From Chitinophagaceae bacterium (lineage in GTDB: Bacteria; Bacteroidota; Bacteroidia; Chitinophagales; Chitinophagaceae): a stretch of 64,000 nucleotides of DNA. This document shows, piece by piece, positions 31,188 to 39,308 of the stretch. The notes below the pieces were generated by a model that was given only the letters and a program-made list of their open reading frames with translations, had not been told where the DNA came from and made no database searches. The stretch lies in NCBI GenBank assembly GCA_947446645.1, contig CANFHA010000004.1, forward strand, positions 1 to 64,000, given 5' to 3'. Made by a program: the position numbers and the translations under genes. Within the stretch, counting starts at the first letter, position 1. Each line of letters starts with the position of its first letter.

Positions 31188-33641
31188 ATGCAGCAAAGTA
31201 ACGTCAGACGCTCATATAAGGGATGGGGAGTATTGGTAATAGTTACTGTGCTGGTGTACCTGCTGGACAGGCCCATGGGAGCGCTGCCTGCACTGGGCCG
31301 TTTGCTTGACCCTGTAAATGGCTGTATGGCAAATGCTGAGCCGGTAAATAAAAGCTTTTCTGCCGACCTTAAACTGCCTGTAAAAAGTGGCGCGACCGTG
31401 TGGATAGATGAGCGGCTGGTGCCGCATATACATGCAGCGAACGATCACGACCTTTACTTTTTAGAAGGTTATATTCATGCTCAGTTCCGGTTGTGGCAAA
31501 TGGACATGGAAACAAGGGCTGCCGGTGGCCGTGTAAGTGAAGTAGTAGGGGAGAAAGCCCTGGCATACGACCGTAAACAACGGCAGAAGGGTATGGTATA
31601 CGCCGCCGAAAACTCTTTGCAGGCTATGGAAGCCGACCCGCTTACCAGGGCTATGATGGATGCCTATACCGAAGGAATTAACCAGTACATCGCCAATATG
31701 AAATTCCGGGACTATCCGCTGGAGTACAAGTTGATGGGCTTTGCACCTGAGAAATGGACCAATCTACGCACAGCCTTGTTGATGAAGTATATGGCCGATG
31801 ATCTTACCGGTAAGACAGATGATATAGCCATGACCTATCTGCGCGATGTATTGCCGAAAAATGATTTCGACCTTCTTTATCCCCGCAGGATAGAAGGCGC
31901 GACACCAGTAATACCACAAGGAACAGCATTTGATAAGCCATCCCTCAGTATACCAACAGCACCGCCGGATAGTGTTGCGTTCCCGCATTTTAATGCCGCA
32001 GATTTTGGCGAAAAAAGAGAAGATGGAAAGGGTAGTAACAACTGGGCAATCAGCGGATCGCGGACAGCTAGCGGCGCTGCCATACTCTGCGATGACCCGC
32101 ATCTGGGGCTAAACCTGCCTTCGCTATGGTTCGAGGCTCAATTACAAACACCGGATATGAATGTATGCGGTGTTTCGCTTCCCGGCGCGCCAGGCATTAT
32201 CATAGGCTTCAACGACAGCCTTACCTGGGGACTTACTAACAACTATCGGGATGTAAAAGACTTTTATCTGATAAAACCTGTAGAGGGTAATAAGAACAAA
32301 TACTGGTTTGCAGGCAAGCAGCTGGACTTTAATAAAAGAGTAGAGCGCATACGGGTAAAAGGTAAACCCGACATTATTGACACCATAGACTACACCATAC
32401 ATGGCCCGGTAACCTATGAAGTACAAAACGCCAAAGATGGCGGACTGAAAAAACCACTGGCCATGTGCTGGATGGCGCATAGGGCCAGCAATGAGATGCA
32501 GGCCATCTACAAACTCAACAGGGCAAGGAATTACAACCAGTTTGTAGACGCCATTATGAATTTTCAGTGCCCTGCACAGAATTTCGCCTATGCCGACAGG
32601 ACGGGTAATATAGCGCTGTGGGGACAAGGCCAGTTTGTAAACCAGTGGAAAGATCAGGGCCGCTTTGTAATGAACGGAAGCGATAGCTCAACCCTATGGA
32701 GAGAACTGATACCAATGCGCGAGAACCCGCATGTGCTGAACCCGGTGCAGGGTTATGTAGCTTCTGCTAACCAGGTGACGACGGATAGTACATATCCATA
32801 TAATTATACGAATAGCGGCTGGGTGAATTTGAGGGCATGGAGAATAAACAATTTATTGGCTGGTATGCAAAAGGCCTCAATTGCGGATATGCAGGCGATG
32901 CAGAATGATACTTATTCGGAGCTGGCGGCTGGTGCGTTGCCTATTATGCTGAATTTTGTAAAAATCAACACGTCAATAGATCCACAAGCAAAATATTTTA
33001 TTGAGTCTTTGGAAAAATGGGACTACAAGTTGTCTGCAGATAGCGTGAACGCAACATTTTTTCAAATTTGGTGGTCTTGTCTTGATCACGATTTTTGGCA
33101 TAACTACATAAAGAATAAGGTACCTGGTAATTTGGTACCCTTGCAAGAACGGACAATGCAGGAGTTGCAAGCACTAAACCTGGGTATACTTTTAAGTCAT
33201 TCAATTCCAGGTGTTCATGAGTCGACCATCCTGCATATGCGAAATGTAGTTGGTAAAAGTTTTAGAGCGGCTATTGATAGCATTAATAAACTGAAAAAAA
33301 CAGGAACTGAATGGTACAAAGTAAAAAATACATCAATCACCCACCTCGCCAAACTCCCCGCATTCAGCTATGATCATCTAAAAATAGGAGGGTGGGGGAA
33401 TACAATAAATGCTGCCAAGGGAGACCATGGGCCATCTTGGCGTATGATCGTACAGATGGGTAAGGAGATAGAGGCCTATGGCGTTTATCCCGGTGGGCAA
33501 TCCGGTAATCCCGGCAGTAAATACTACGCTGATTATTTACAGCATTGGGTAGATGGGAAATATTATAGGCTGGATTTTTTGCCTAATACGGATAAACAGG
33601 ATGATAAAGCGATAAAATATACATTGACAATTCATAACTGA
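31188..33641 (+). CDS. penicillin acylase family (Ntn-hydrolase) protein
   Basis: An 817-residue protein of the penicillin amidase family. It has an N-terminal signal or membrane anchor, an alpha-like part, and the autocleavage point before Ser283 in DGKGSNNWAISG, where Ser becomes the N-terminal nucleophile of the beta chain. The following CDDPHLGL is also conserved. These enzymes hydrolyse amide bonds of N-acyl compounds, including acyl-homoserine lactones and beta-lactams. The true substrate here is unknown. Bases about 32980-33330 (residues ~600-715) are visibly more A/T-rich than the rest of the gene. Confidence 0.92.
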   Translation: MQQSNVRRSYKGWGVLVIVTVLVYLLDRPMGALPALGRLLDPVNGCMANAEPVNKSFSADLKLPVKSGATVWIDERLVPHIHAANDHDLYFLEGYIHAQFRLWQMDMETRAAGGRVSEVVGEKALAYDRKQRQKGMVYAAENSLQAMEADPLTRAMMDAYTEGINQYIANMKFRDYPLEYKLMGFAPEKWTNLRTALLMKYMADDLTGKTDDIAMTYLRDVLPKNDFDLLYPRRIEGATPVIPQGTAFDKPSLSIPTAPPDSVAFPHFNAADFGEKREDGKGSNNWAISGSRTASGAAILCDDPHLGLNLPSLWFEAQLQTPDMNVCGVSLPGAPGIIIGFNDSLTWGLTNNYRDVKDFYLIKPVEGNKNKYWFAGKQLDFNKRVERIRVKGKPDIIDTIDYTIHGPVTYEVQNAKDGGLKKPLAMCWMAHRASNEMQAIYKLNRARNYNQFVDAIMNFQCPAQNFAYADRTGNIALWGQGQFVNQWKDQGRFVMNGSDSSTLWRELIPMRENPHVLNPVQGYVASANQVTTDSTYPYNYTNSGWVNLRAWRINNLLAGMQKASIADMQAMQNDTYSELAAGALPIMLNFVKINTSIDPQAKYFIESLEKWDYKLSADSVNATFFQIWWSCLDHDFWHNYIKNKVPGNLVPLQERTMQELQALNLGILLSHSIPGVHESTILHMRNVVGKSFRAAIDSINKLKKTGTEWYKVKNTSITHLAKLPAFSYDHLKIGGWGNTINAAKGDHGPSWRMIVQMGKEIEAYGVYPGGQSGNPGSKYYADYLQHWVDGKYYRLDFLPNTDKQDDKAIKYTLTIHN

Positions 33642-33647
33642 TTCAGC

Positions 33648-33998
33648 ATGCGATTTCTTCTCCTGGTTATATTGATAGCAGTACTTTCCGCTGTAGCAGA
33701 GATGTTCTTGCCATGGTGGAGTATAGCAATAGTAGCTTTTGTTATTTCGGCTTTTGCAAAGCAAAATTCCGGACGTGCATTTCTTGCCGGCTTCTGCGGG
33801 ATAGCGCTTTTCTGGCTCACGGCTATACTCCTGCGCGACATTCCTAACCAACACATCCTTTCTGCAAGAATGGCTACACTGTTTAAGTTACCTAATCACG
33901 CATTGTTCATAGTGGTAACCATTTTTATCGGTGGGCTGGTAGGTGGTTTGAGTGCATGGGCCGGGTCGCTGATCAGGCCGCGCCTGGAAGTGCGTTAA
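33648..33998 (+). CDS. small multi-pass membrane protein
   Basis: A 116-residue protein with three to four membrane segments (MRFLLLVILIAVLSAVAEMF, WSIAIVAFVISAFA, ALFWLTAILL and a Gly-rich IFIGGLVGGLSAWAGSLI). It is 6 bases after the penicillin-acylase gene, so the two are co-transcribed. There is no recognised family. An accessory role to the acylase is possible but only suggested by spacing. Confidence 0.75.
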   Translation: MRFLLLVILIAVLSAVAEMFLPWWSIAIVAFVISAFAKQNSGRAFLAGFCGIALFWLTAILLRDIPNQHILSARMATLFKLPNHALFIVVTIFIGGLVGGLSAWAGSLIRPRLEVR

Positions 33999-34004
33999 AA
34001 ACAC

Positions 34005-34012
34005 TACCTTTG
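34005..34012 (+). promoter_or_regulatory. -7 promoter box of a putative small RNA
   Basis: TACCTTTG matches TAnnTTTG, directly after the membrane-protein stop codon and just before the structured region 34017-34100. Confidence 0.55.
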
Positions 34013-34016
34013 TACC

Positions 34017-34100
34017 GGTGCCAAACCTCGGGCTGCAACGGGTAAGCAATTACCAGGCTTGCAGCACCAACAAAGCCTCTGTGAAAACGGAGGCTTTTGT
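34017..34100 (+). ncRNA. putative structured small RNA with terminator
   Basis: No protein is encoded here, but the sequence folds well. GGTG (34017-34020) can pair with CACC (34065-34068), CTGCAA (34033-34038) with TTGCAG (34059-34064), and GGTAA/TTACC (34041-34054) closes a GCAA tetraloop. A strong terminator follows: AAAGCCTCTGT and ACGGAGGCTTT with a GAAA loop (34072-34097), then TTTTG. A TAnnTTTG box lies 5 bases upstream. Promoter, nested stems with two GNRA loops, and terminator together suggest a free ~85-nt RNA. I do not recognise its family. It could also be a leader of a lost gene. Confidence 0.5.
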
Positions 34101-34124
34101 GTGTTTCGTAAGCTTCTTATTCCT

Positions 34125-34161
34125 TTAACAACAAACCCCAACGGTTGTTGGGGCTTGTTAA
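34125..34161. repeat. long inverted repeat, possible bidirectional terminator
   Basis: TTAACAA (34125-34131) and CCCCAAC (34136-34142) pair with GTTGGGG (34147-34153) and TTGTTAA (34155-34161) around a 4-base loop. It lies between the plus-strand RNA and the convergent efflux operon. Confidence 0.6.
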
Positions 34162-34222
34162 TCTGAATGTCTACATCGGCATCTACGTTCAAGCTTTCGT
34201 TACGAGCTTACGCCCCCCACAA

Positions 34223-34264
34223 CTTTTGGCTTTTGGCTTTTGGATTTTGGATTTTGACTTTCTA
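34223..34264. repeat. heptamer array TTTTGG(C/A)
   Basis: Five to six tandem 7-base units of the type CTTTTGG and ATTTTGG run into the stop codon of the MFS transporter. Similar TTTTGAA/CAAAATT heptamers occur at 35844-35871 and 36051-36075. Confidence 0.7.
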
Positions 34265-35839
34265 ATGCGCATCCGCAAGATCTTCCTTTCTCACAGGTTT
34301 TGCGCCTTTCACCATAAGCATAAATGGTATGCATAGCAGGAACATAATGCCCAGGTACAGGAATACATCCATATACGATAGTACTGCTGCTTGTTTCCTC
34401 ACCATAAATTCCAGGTATTGGTAGGCTGCAGTAAGTGCATTGTCGGGTGTCATGCCATGCGCTATATTATTTCGTTGCATGCCGCTTACGCGTTGTTGCA
34501 CAGCAGCGTTATCGTATGCCAGATGTGCCTTTAGCGCGCTCTGATGTACGACGTTCTGATGCGCCATAAATGTAGTTATCAGCGCCACTCCAAATGAACC
34601 TCCCAGCTGCCGCATCATGCCTGTAAAGGCTGCGCCCTGGCCAATAGCCTGTCCTTTAAGAGTAGATAACGACAGAGCCGTAATAGGAATGAACAGCATA
34701 CCCAAGCCTACACCACGCAGTATCAGCATCCAGAAAAATGCGTCTTTGCCCGTATCAGGTGTGAGTATCTTATAGCCCCAGAAACTGTAAAGGAAGAAAA
34801 TGAACATACCCATCGCTACAAGGTATTGCTGCTTTGCTCCCCGCTGCAGCAGCTGCCCTATTATGGGCATCATAAAGGCCGTGGTAAGGGCCGCAGGTAT
34901 CATCAGGGCACCGGCCTGCTGCGCTGTCCAGCCAAGAGTGCTTTGGGTATACAAAGGGATAATGAATGTAGACCCATAAAGACCGAAGCCAAGAATGAAT
35001 GAGAGGATGGTGCCCACTCTCAGGTTACCGTTTTTCAATACCCTTAGCTCCACAATAGGGTGCTCTGCGGTAAGCTCTCGCCAGATAAAGAAAAAGAAAC
35101 CCATGACGGCGGTGGCAGTAAGCGTGGTTATGACCGGACTGGAAAACCAGTCGTCTTCCTGTCCGCGTTCCAGCACATATTGCAATGATCCTACGGAAAT
35201 TGCCAGCAGTCCTATACCTATCCAGTCTACCTCGCTTGCAGATTTTTTCGCAGCATACTTAGGGCTTCTTACAAACTGAAGGGTAAGCAGCGTAGCAATA
35301 ATACCTATAGGGATGTTGATGTAGAATATATAGGGCCATGATGCATGGTCTACTATATAACCACCTAATGGCGGTCCCAGCGTAGGACCTATTATCACCC
35401 CAAGTCCGTATATAGCCTGAGCCATACCACGCTTTTCAGGCGGGTAGCTCTCAGTGATAATCGTTTGAGAAGTTACCAGCAGCGCGCCGCCACCTATACC
35501 CTGGCAAAACCGGAAGAAGACCAGCTGCCAGATACCATCAGCATTGCCACAGAGGTAAGAAAATACGGTGAATATCATTATGGATGCCGCAAAGTAATTG
35601 CGCCTGCCAAACTGTGCTGAAAGCCAGCTGGTCATTGGTACTATAATAACATTACCAATCGCATACGCCGTAATTACCCAGCCTATTTCATTAAGCGTGG
35701 CGCCGAGGTTGCCCTGCATATTAGTGAGCGCCACGTTCACGATGGTGGTATCTACTATCTCCAGCAGCGCACAAAAAATCGCCGTGATCGTAATGATCAC
35801 CCTCCGTGGCCCATATTCTACTAATGATTCGTGTTGCAT
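34262..35839 (-). CDS. emrB: MFS drug efflux transporter, DHA2 (EmrB/QacA) family
   Basis: A 525-residue, 14-span proton-driven exporter. The DHA2 motif ALLEIVDTTIVNVALTNMQ is near residues 18-36, and LPGxG-like loops include AQAIYGLGVIIGPTLGPPLGG. Together with the HlyD-type and TolC-type genes upstream it should form a tripartite pump across both membranes. It is the last gene of a TetR-led operon, separated from the EmrA-type gene by 233 bases that hold no gene, only heptamer arrays at both ends and an A/T-rich middle. The substrate class (drugs, bile-like or lipophilic compounds) is inferred from the family. Confidence 0.93.
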   Translation of the reverse strand: MQHESLVEYGPRRVIITITAIFCALLEIVDTTIVNVALTNMQGNLGATLNEIGWVITAYAIGNVIIVPMTSWLSAQFGRRNYFAASIMIFTVFSYLCGNADGIWQLVFFRFCQGIGGGALLVTSQTIITESYPPEKRGMAQAIYGLGVIIGPTLGPPLGGYIVDHASWPYIFYINIPIGIIATLLTLQFVRSPKYAAKKSASEVDWIGIGLLAISVGSLQYVLERGQEDDWFSSPVITTLTATAVMGFFFFIWRELTAEHPIVELRVLKNGNLRVGTILSFILGFGLYGSTFIIPLYTQSTLGWTAQQAGALMIPAALTTAFMMPIIGQLLQRGAKQQYLVAMGMFIFFLYSFWGYKILTPDTGKDAFFWMLILRGVGLGMLFIPITALSLSTLKGQAIGQGAAFTGMMRQLGGSFGVALITTFMAHQNVVHQSALKAHLAYDNAAVQQRVSGMQRNNIAHGMTPDNALTAAYQYLEFMVRKQAAVLSYMDVFLYLGIMFLLCIPFMLMVKGAKPVRKEDLADAH

Positions 35840-35843
35840 ATTT

Positions 35844-35871
35844 CAAAATTCAAAAGCCAAAATTCAAAAAG
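35844..35871. repeat. heptamer array CAAAATT/CAAAAGC
   Basis: Four heptamers (CAAAATT, CAAAAGC, CAAAATT, CAAAAAG) lie 5 bases upstream of the emrB start. They are the reverse complement of the TTTTGAA/TTTTGGC type seen at 34223 and 36051. Confidence 0.65.
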
Positions 35872-36050
35872 TTGATTGGTCCTTCTTAGAATTATGATAT
35901 TGGTGTTTTACTGGAAATAAGGATTTTTGACAAATCATCCGCTTCATTGATAAACGTTTAGGCACGATGCTTAATATTATAAGCCACTTCCTTGCCGCTT
36001 TCGTTTTGTGCTCCCTCTAAATTCATAGTACAGCATTTTTATCGCCTACA

Positions 36051-36075
36051 TTTTTGAATTTTGACTTTTGAATTA
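36051..36075. repeat. heptamer array TTTTGAA/TTTTGAC
   Basis: Three heptamers of TTTTGAA and TTTTGAC type overlap the stop codon of the EmrA-type gene. Confidence 0.65.
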
Positions 36076-37188
36076 GTCAAGGTGCACATCTACGTTCACG
36101 TTCATTCCGGGCCTTAGATTCTTAACAAGCGGGTCGCTGCCGTTGAACTCTATCTTCACGGGCAGGCGCTGCACTACCTTTACGAAGTTGCCAGATGCGT
36201 TATCAGGTGGCAACAAAGAGAACCGCGAGCCGGTAGCAGGGGAGAAGGAAGCAACTTTTGCCTCAAAGTCGTGGCCGGGCCATGCATCTACATGTATGAT
36301 CACTTTCTGGCCTTCACGCATTTTTTCCAGCTGAGTCTCTTTAAAGTTGGCAACTACCCATGGGTTTGTGTCCAGTACTATATTAAACAGAGCCTGTCCT
36401 GTTTGCAGAAACTGCCCTATCTGCACATTTACTTTAGATAAGCGGCCATCTTCCGGAGCAATTATAACTGTATACGAAAGGTTAAGCAGTGCGTTGTCAA
36501 GGTCGGCCTGGCGCTGCTGTATAGTAGCATTGGCCACATTTACCTGCTGGCCGGTCGCATTACTCTGTGAGTTTGCGGCGTTGGTTTGGCGGGCTGCAGC
36601 ATTCTTTTGGTCCGATAGTACCTGCAACTGGCGTTCTGCAGTTTGCTTAGCCGCTTCTGCCTGCTCAAATTGTTGCTGGGTTATTGTATGGTCCTTTATC
36701 AGGTTGGCATACCGCTCATAGTCCTGTGTAGCGCGGCGCAGGGTTACCTTTGCAGCCTCTATCTGGGCATTTGCGGTAGATACATTTGCCTCATAAGTGG
36801 CTACGTTAGCCCTCGAAAATGCTGTTGTAGCATTGGCAACGCTAAGGTTGCTCTTAGCTGCGGTAAGTGCGGCAGTTGCCTGCTCTACCTGTATTTGTTC
36901 ACTGCGGTTGTCCAGTATTACCAGGGTATCGCCCTTTTTTACCTTCATATTGTCTTTCACGCGCACTTCCAGCACATAGCCGGCTATGCGGGGTATCACC
37001 GGGCTTATGTTGGCCTCTATCTGTGCGTCATCAGTTTCTTCGTGGTGCTGACCGTGTATGTACTTTGTAACACCAAATGTACCGCCACCCAGCACCAGCA
37101 CTATCAGGGCAATCATAAACCCTTTGCTTTTCTTTTTAGGCGCTTCTTTAGTATGTGCGGCGTTGTTTGCTTCGTTCTGTTGAGACAT
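36073..37188 (-). CDS. emrA: HlyD/EmrA-family membrane fusion protein
   Basis: A 371-residue periplasmic adaptor of a tripartite efflux pump. One N-terminal membrane helix (about 24-43, GFMIALIVLVLGGGTFGVTK) is followed by a biotinyl-lipoyl-like half (HHEETDDAQIEANISPVIPR). A long alpha-hairpin (about 90-215) is rich in Ala, Gln and Asn. The beta-barrel half includes VIIAPEDGRLSKVNVQIGQF and NPWVVANFKETQL. It should link the MFS exporter to the TolC-like channel. It lies 39 bases downstream of the TolC-family gene in the same operon. Confidence 0.93.
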   Translation of the reverse strand: MSQQNEANNAAHTKEAPKKKSKGFMIALIVLVLGGGTFGVTKYIHGQHHEETDDAQIEANISPVIPRIAGYVLEVRVKDNMKVKKGDTLVILDNRSEQIQVEQATAALTAAKSNLSVANATTAFSRANVATYEANVSTANAQIEAAKVTLRRATQDYERYANLIKDHTITQQQFEQAEAAKQTAERQLQVLSDQKNAAARQTNAANSQSNATGQQVNVANATIQQRQADLDNALLNLSYTVIIAPEDGRLSKVNVQIGQFLQTGQALFNIVLDTNPWVVANFKETQLEKMREGQKVIIHVDAWPGHDFEAKVASFSPATGSRFSLLPPDNASGNFVKVVQRLPVKIEFNGSDPLVKNLRPGMNVNVDVHLD

Positions 37189-37227
37189 AAAATATTTTTT
37201 ATGGATGATGTATTGTGGTTTGTGTGT

Positions 37228-38547
37228 TTACTTAGTTAGTGTTCCTGATGTTTGTTGTAATTTCTTATAGGCAACCAGGGCATCAGCTTTAGATAACAAT
37301 GCCGCGAGCTGAGCTTGTAGCTGGGCCACGTCTGCTTCCAGCAGGTCGGTTGTCGTTACAAGGTTGTTGTCATACTTGTTTTTAGTTATTCTGTAGTTCT
37401 CATTTGCCTGGTCCATCGCTTTGCGGTAAACATCTATTTTCTTCAGGCTCAGCAGGTAATTCTGGTAAGCTTGGGTCACCTCCAGCCGCACCCTGTCAGA
37501 GAGCATGCCTTCTGTAGCCTTTAGCTCGTGTAGGCGGGCGCTGGCTTGTGCTACTTTTGCACCCGTTTTCCACAGCGCACCAAAATTGTATTGCAGGCCC
37601 AGACCTATGTTAAGCGCATTGCTCACGGTAAGCACATTCGGCACGTCCACCGCTATAAGTCCACCTGTTACCGCTATGCCCGGGTAGTATTCACCTTTCG
37701 TAGATTTTATTGCCGTAGTGGCTGCTTTTTCGCGTAGGGAAAGAGCGGCGATATCTCTGCGGTTCGTATGTGCCGACAGCTCCCACTGCTGCAGTGTTCC
37801 GGGGTCCGCAAGGTGAAAACCCGAGGTATCCGGATTTACTTCAGTTCCTTCCGGCAGGCCCAGCATCAGGTTTACATTTGTGTAGGTGATCTGCAGGTCA
37901 TTCTCTGCTTCCAGCAGTGTCAACTCGACATTCGATGCCTGCAGCTGCACCTTTAAAAGGTCGTTACGTGCTATCAGTCCGTTTTTCTCCAGGTTAGTGA
38001 AGTCGCCTACACGCTGCTGCTGCTGCTTCAGGTTTTGTTTCACCAGCCCCACATATTCTCTTGCTTTAAACAATGCACTGAATGCGTTTGCAGTATTCAG
38101 TATCACCTCAGCCTTATCATTTTCTACGTCCAGCTTAGCAGCTTGCTCCAGGTACTTTGCAGACGCAACGCCGTATTTAATACGCAGTCCGGAAAAAACA
38201 GGCACCGAGGCGTTTACCATGGCATAGGCCGCCTGTTCTACTTTTACCGGGCTGCCTGATGAGCTACCGCTGCCGAGCTTTACTTTCAGGTCCACACTGG
38301 GGCTGTTGAGGCGCAAATAGCTCCCTGTCGTCTTCAGATCTGGCAGGTGGTTGTTCCACATTTCATGCGTGTAGCCAACAGCCTCCTCTACCTTGGCTTT
38401 GTCCACTTTCAGCTGCCCGCTGTTCTTTATGCTCATTTCCACCACCTGGTCCAGTGTCAGTACCCTGGTTCCCTGGGCGTGAAGTGAGCCCGCAGCCATT
38501 ATGCTTATGGCAAGAGTGCTTAACCTCATATATATTTTATTATTCAT
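37228..38547 (-). CDS. TolC-family outer membrane efflux channel
   Basis: A 439-residue protein with a signal peptide (cut around SLHAQG) and two repeated ~190-residue OEP units. Each holds long helical stretches (VILNTANAFSALFKAREYVG and VRLEVTQAYQNYLLSLKKID) and beta strands that build the outer-membrane barrel. It forms the exit duct of the EmrAB-type pump encoded downstream. Its ATG overlaps the end of the TetR gene by 8 bases, so regulator and channel are coupled. The 439-residue length is normal for the family. Confidence 0.92.
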   Translation of the reverse strand: MNNKIYMRLSTLAISIMAAGSLHAQGTRVLTLDQVVEMSIKNSGQLKVDKAKVEEAVGYTHEMWNNHLPDLKTTGSYLRLNSPSVDLKVKLGSGSSSGSPVKVEQAAYAMVNASVPVFSGLRIKYGVASAKYLEQAAKLDVENDKAEVILNTANAFSALFKAREYVGLVKQNLKQQQQRVGDFTNLEKNGLIARNDLLKVQLQASNVELTLLEAENDLQITYTNVNLMLGLPEGTEVNPDTSGFHLADPGTLQQWELSAHTNRRDIAALSLREKAATTAIKSTKGEYYPGIAVTGGLIAVDVPNVLTVSNALNIGLGLQYNFGALWKTGAKVAQASARLHELKATEGMLSDRVRLEVTQAYQNYLLSLKKIDVYRKAMDQANENYRITKNKYDNNLVTTTDLLEADVAQLQAQLAALLSKADALVAYKKLQQTSGTLTK

Positions 38548-39178
38548 TTGTCAGTACTGCTTTAAATAAATGTTTCAGATGTATGTTTAGCTTCTTTTGT
38601 ATATGTTTTTTAAAGTCAGCATCGTCCATGGTTTCCAGGTTACTTACTTCCCGGTAGTAGCATTGCGACGTTATCACCTGGCTAATGGTACCCACCAAAG
38701 TAGCCATCATCATCACTATATCAATGTTTTTCTTGAACTCTCCATTTTTCTGCCCACCTGATATCAATTTTTTTATTGAAGACAGGTTCCTTTTTTTGAG
38801 TGCCAGTATATGCTTTGCCAGTACGGTGCCATTTTCAGTTACCTGCTCCCGTATCATTATCTTATGAAAAGCCTGTTGGCTTACAAACCGCTCCACGTAG
38901 TCGTCTATCAGCGTATATACTTTTTGCAGGTAGGAAAGGCCTTCATCCTGTATCAGGGTTTCCACCATCAGGGTTAGCTTATTCGATTTCTGTTCGAAAA
39001 GTATCTCCATCAGCTTTTCCTTAGACCCGAAATAGTACGATATCATCGCCACATTTACACCTGCCTCCTGCGCAATATCTCTTACCGAAGTACCACTAAA
39101 ACCATTTTGTGCAAATAGCTTTTCTGCGGTATCCATTATTGCCAGCTGTTTATCATTGTATTCCATACTCACCGCCAT
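38540..39178 (-). CDS. TetR-family transcriptional repressor of the efflux operon
   Basis: A 212-residue regulator. The HTH lies in the first 50 residues (IMDTAEKLFAQNGF, then TSVRDIAQEAGVNVAMISYY, then FGSKEKLMEILFEQ). The rest is the all-helical ligand-binding domain. Two starts are possible, 39178 (MAVSMEYND) and 39166 (MEYNDKQ). It is the first gene of the operon and lies directly behind a promoter whose -33 region and spacer contain two palindromes. This strongly suggests that it represses itself and the pump genes until a ligand is bound. Confidence 0.93.
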   Translation of the reverse strand: MAVSMEYNDKQLAIMDTAEKLFAQNGFSGTSVRDIAQEAGVNVAMISYYFGSKEKLMEILFEQKSNKLTLMVETLIQDEGLSYLQKVYTLIDDYVERFVSQQAFHKIMIREQVTENGTVLAKHILALKKRNLSSIKKLISGGQKNGEFKKNIDIVMMMATLVGTISQVITSQCYYREVSNLETMDDADFKKHIQKKLNIHLKHLFKAVLTNE

Positions 39179-39209
39179 TTACAGAATTTTTATATCGTGA
39201 ATGACAATG

Positions 39210-39250
39210 CAAAACTAAACAACTGTTTAAAATTAAACAAACGTTTGATT
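39210..39250 (-). promoter_or_regulatory. promoter with two palindromic operators (TetR site)
   Basis: On the minus strand a TTTG (-33), a 20-base spacer and TAGTTTTG (-7, 39210-39217) form a full Bacteroidota promoter. Two palindromes overlap it: AAACAACTGTTT (39217-39228) and CAAACGTTTG (39238-39247), with centres 20 bases apart. Such placement fits repression by the adjacent TetR protein. Confidence 0.75.
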
Positions 39251-39308
39251 AGAATTTTATTGATGGTGGGATAAACGAAATTTATGACCTCCGGCTATGC
39301 ATTGGGAC

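Noticed and set aside
36643-37239. 198-residue plus-strand protein
   Set aside because: It is the antisense shadow of the HlyD/EmrA gene, with implausible Cys- and Tyr-rich composition.
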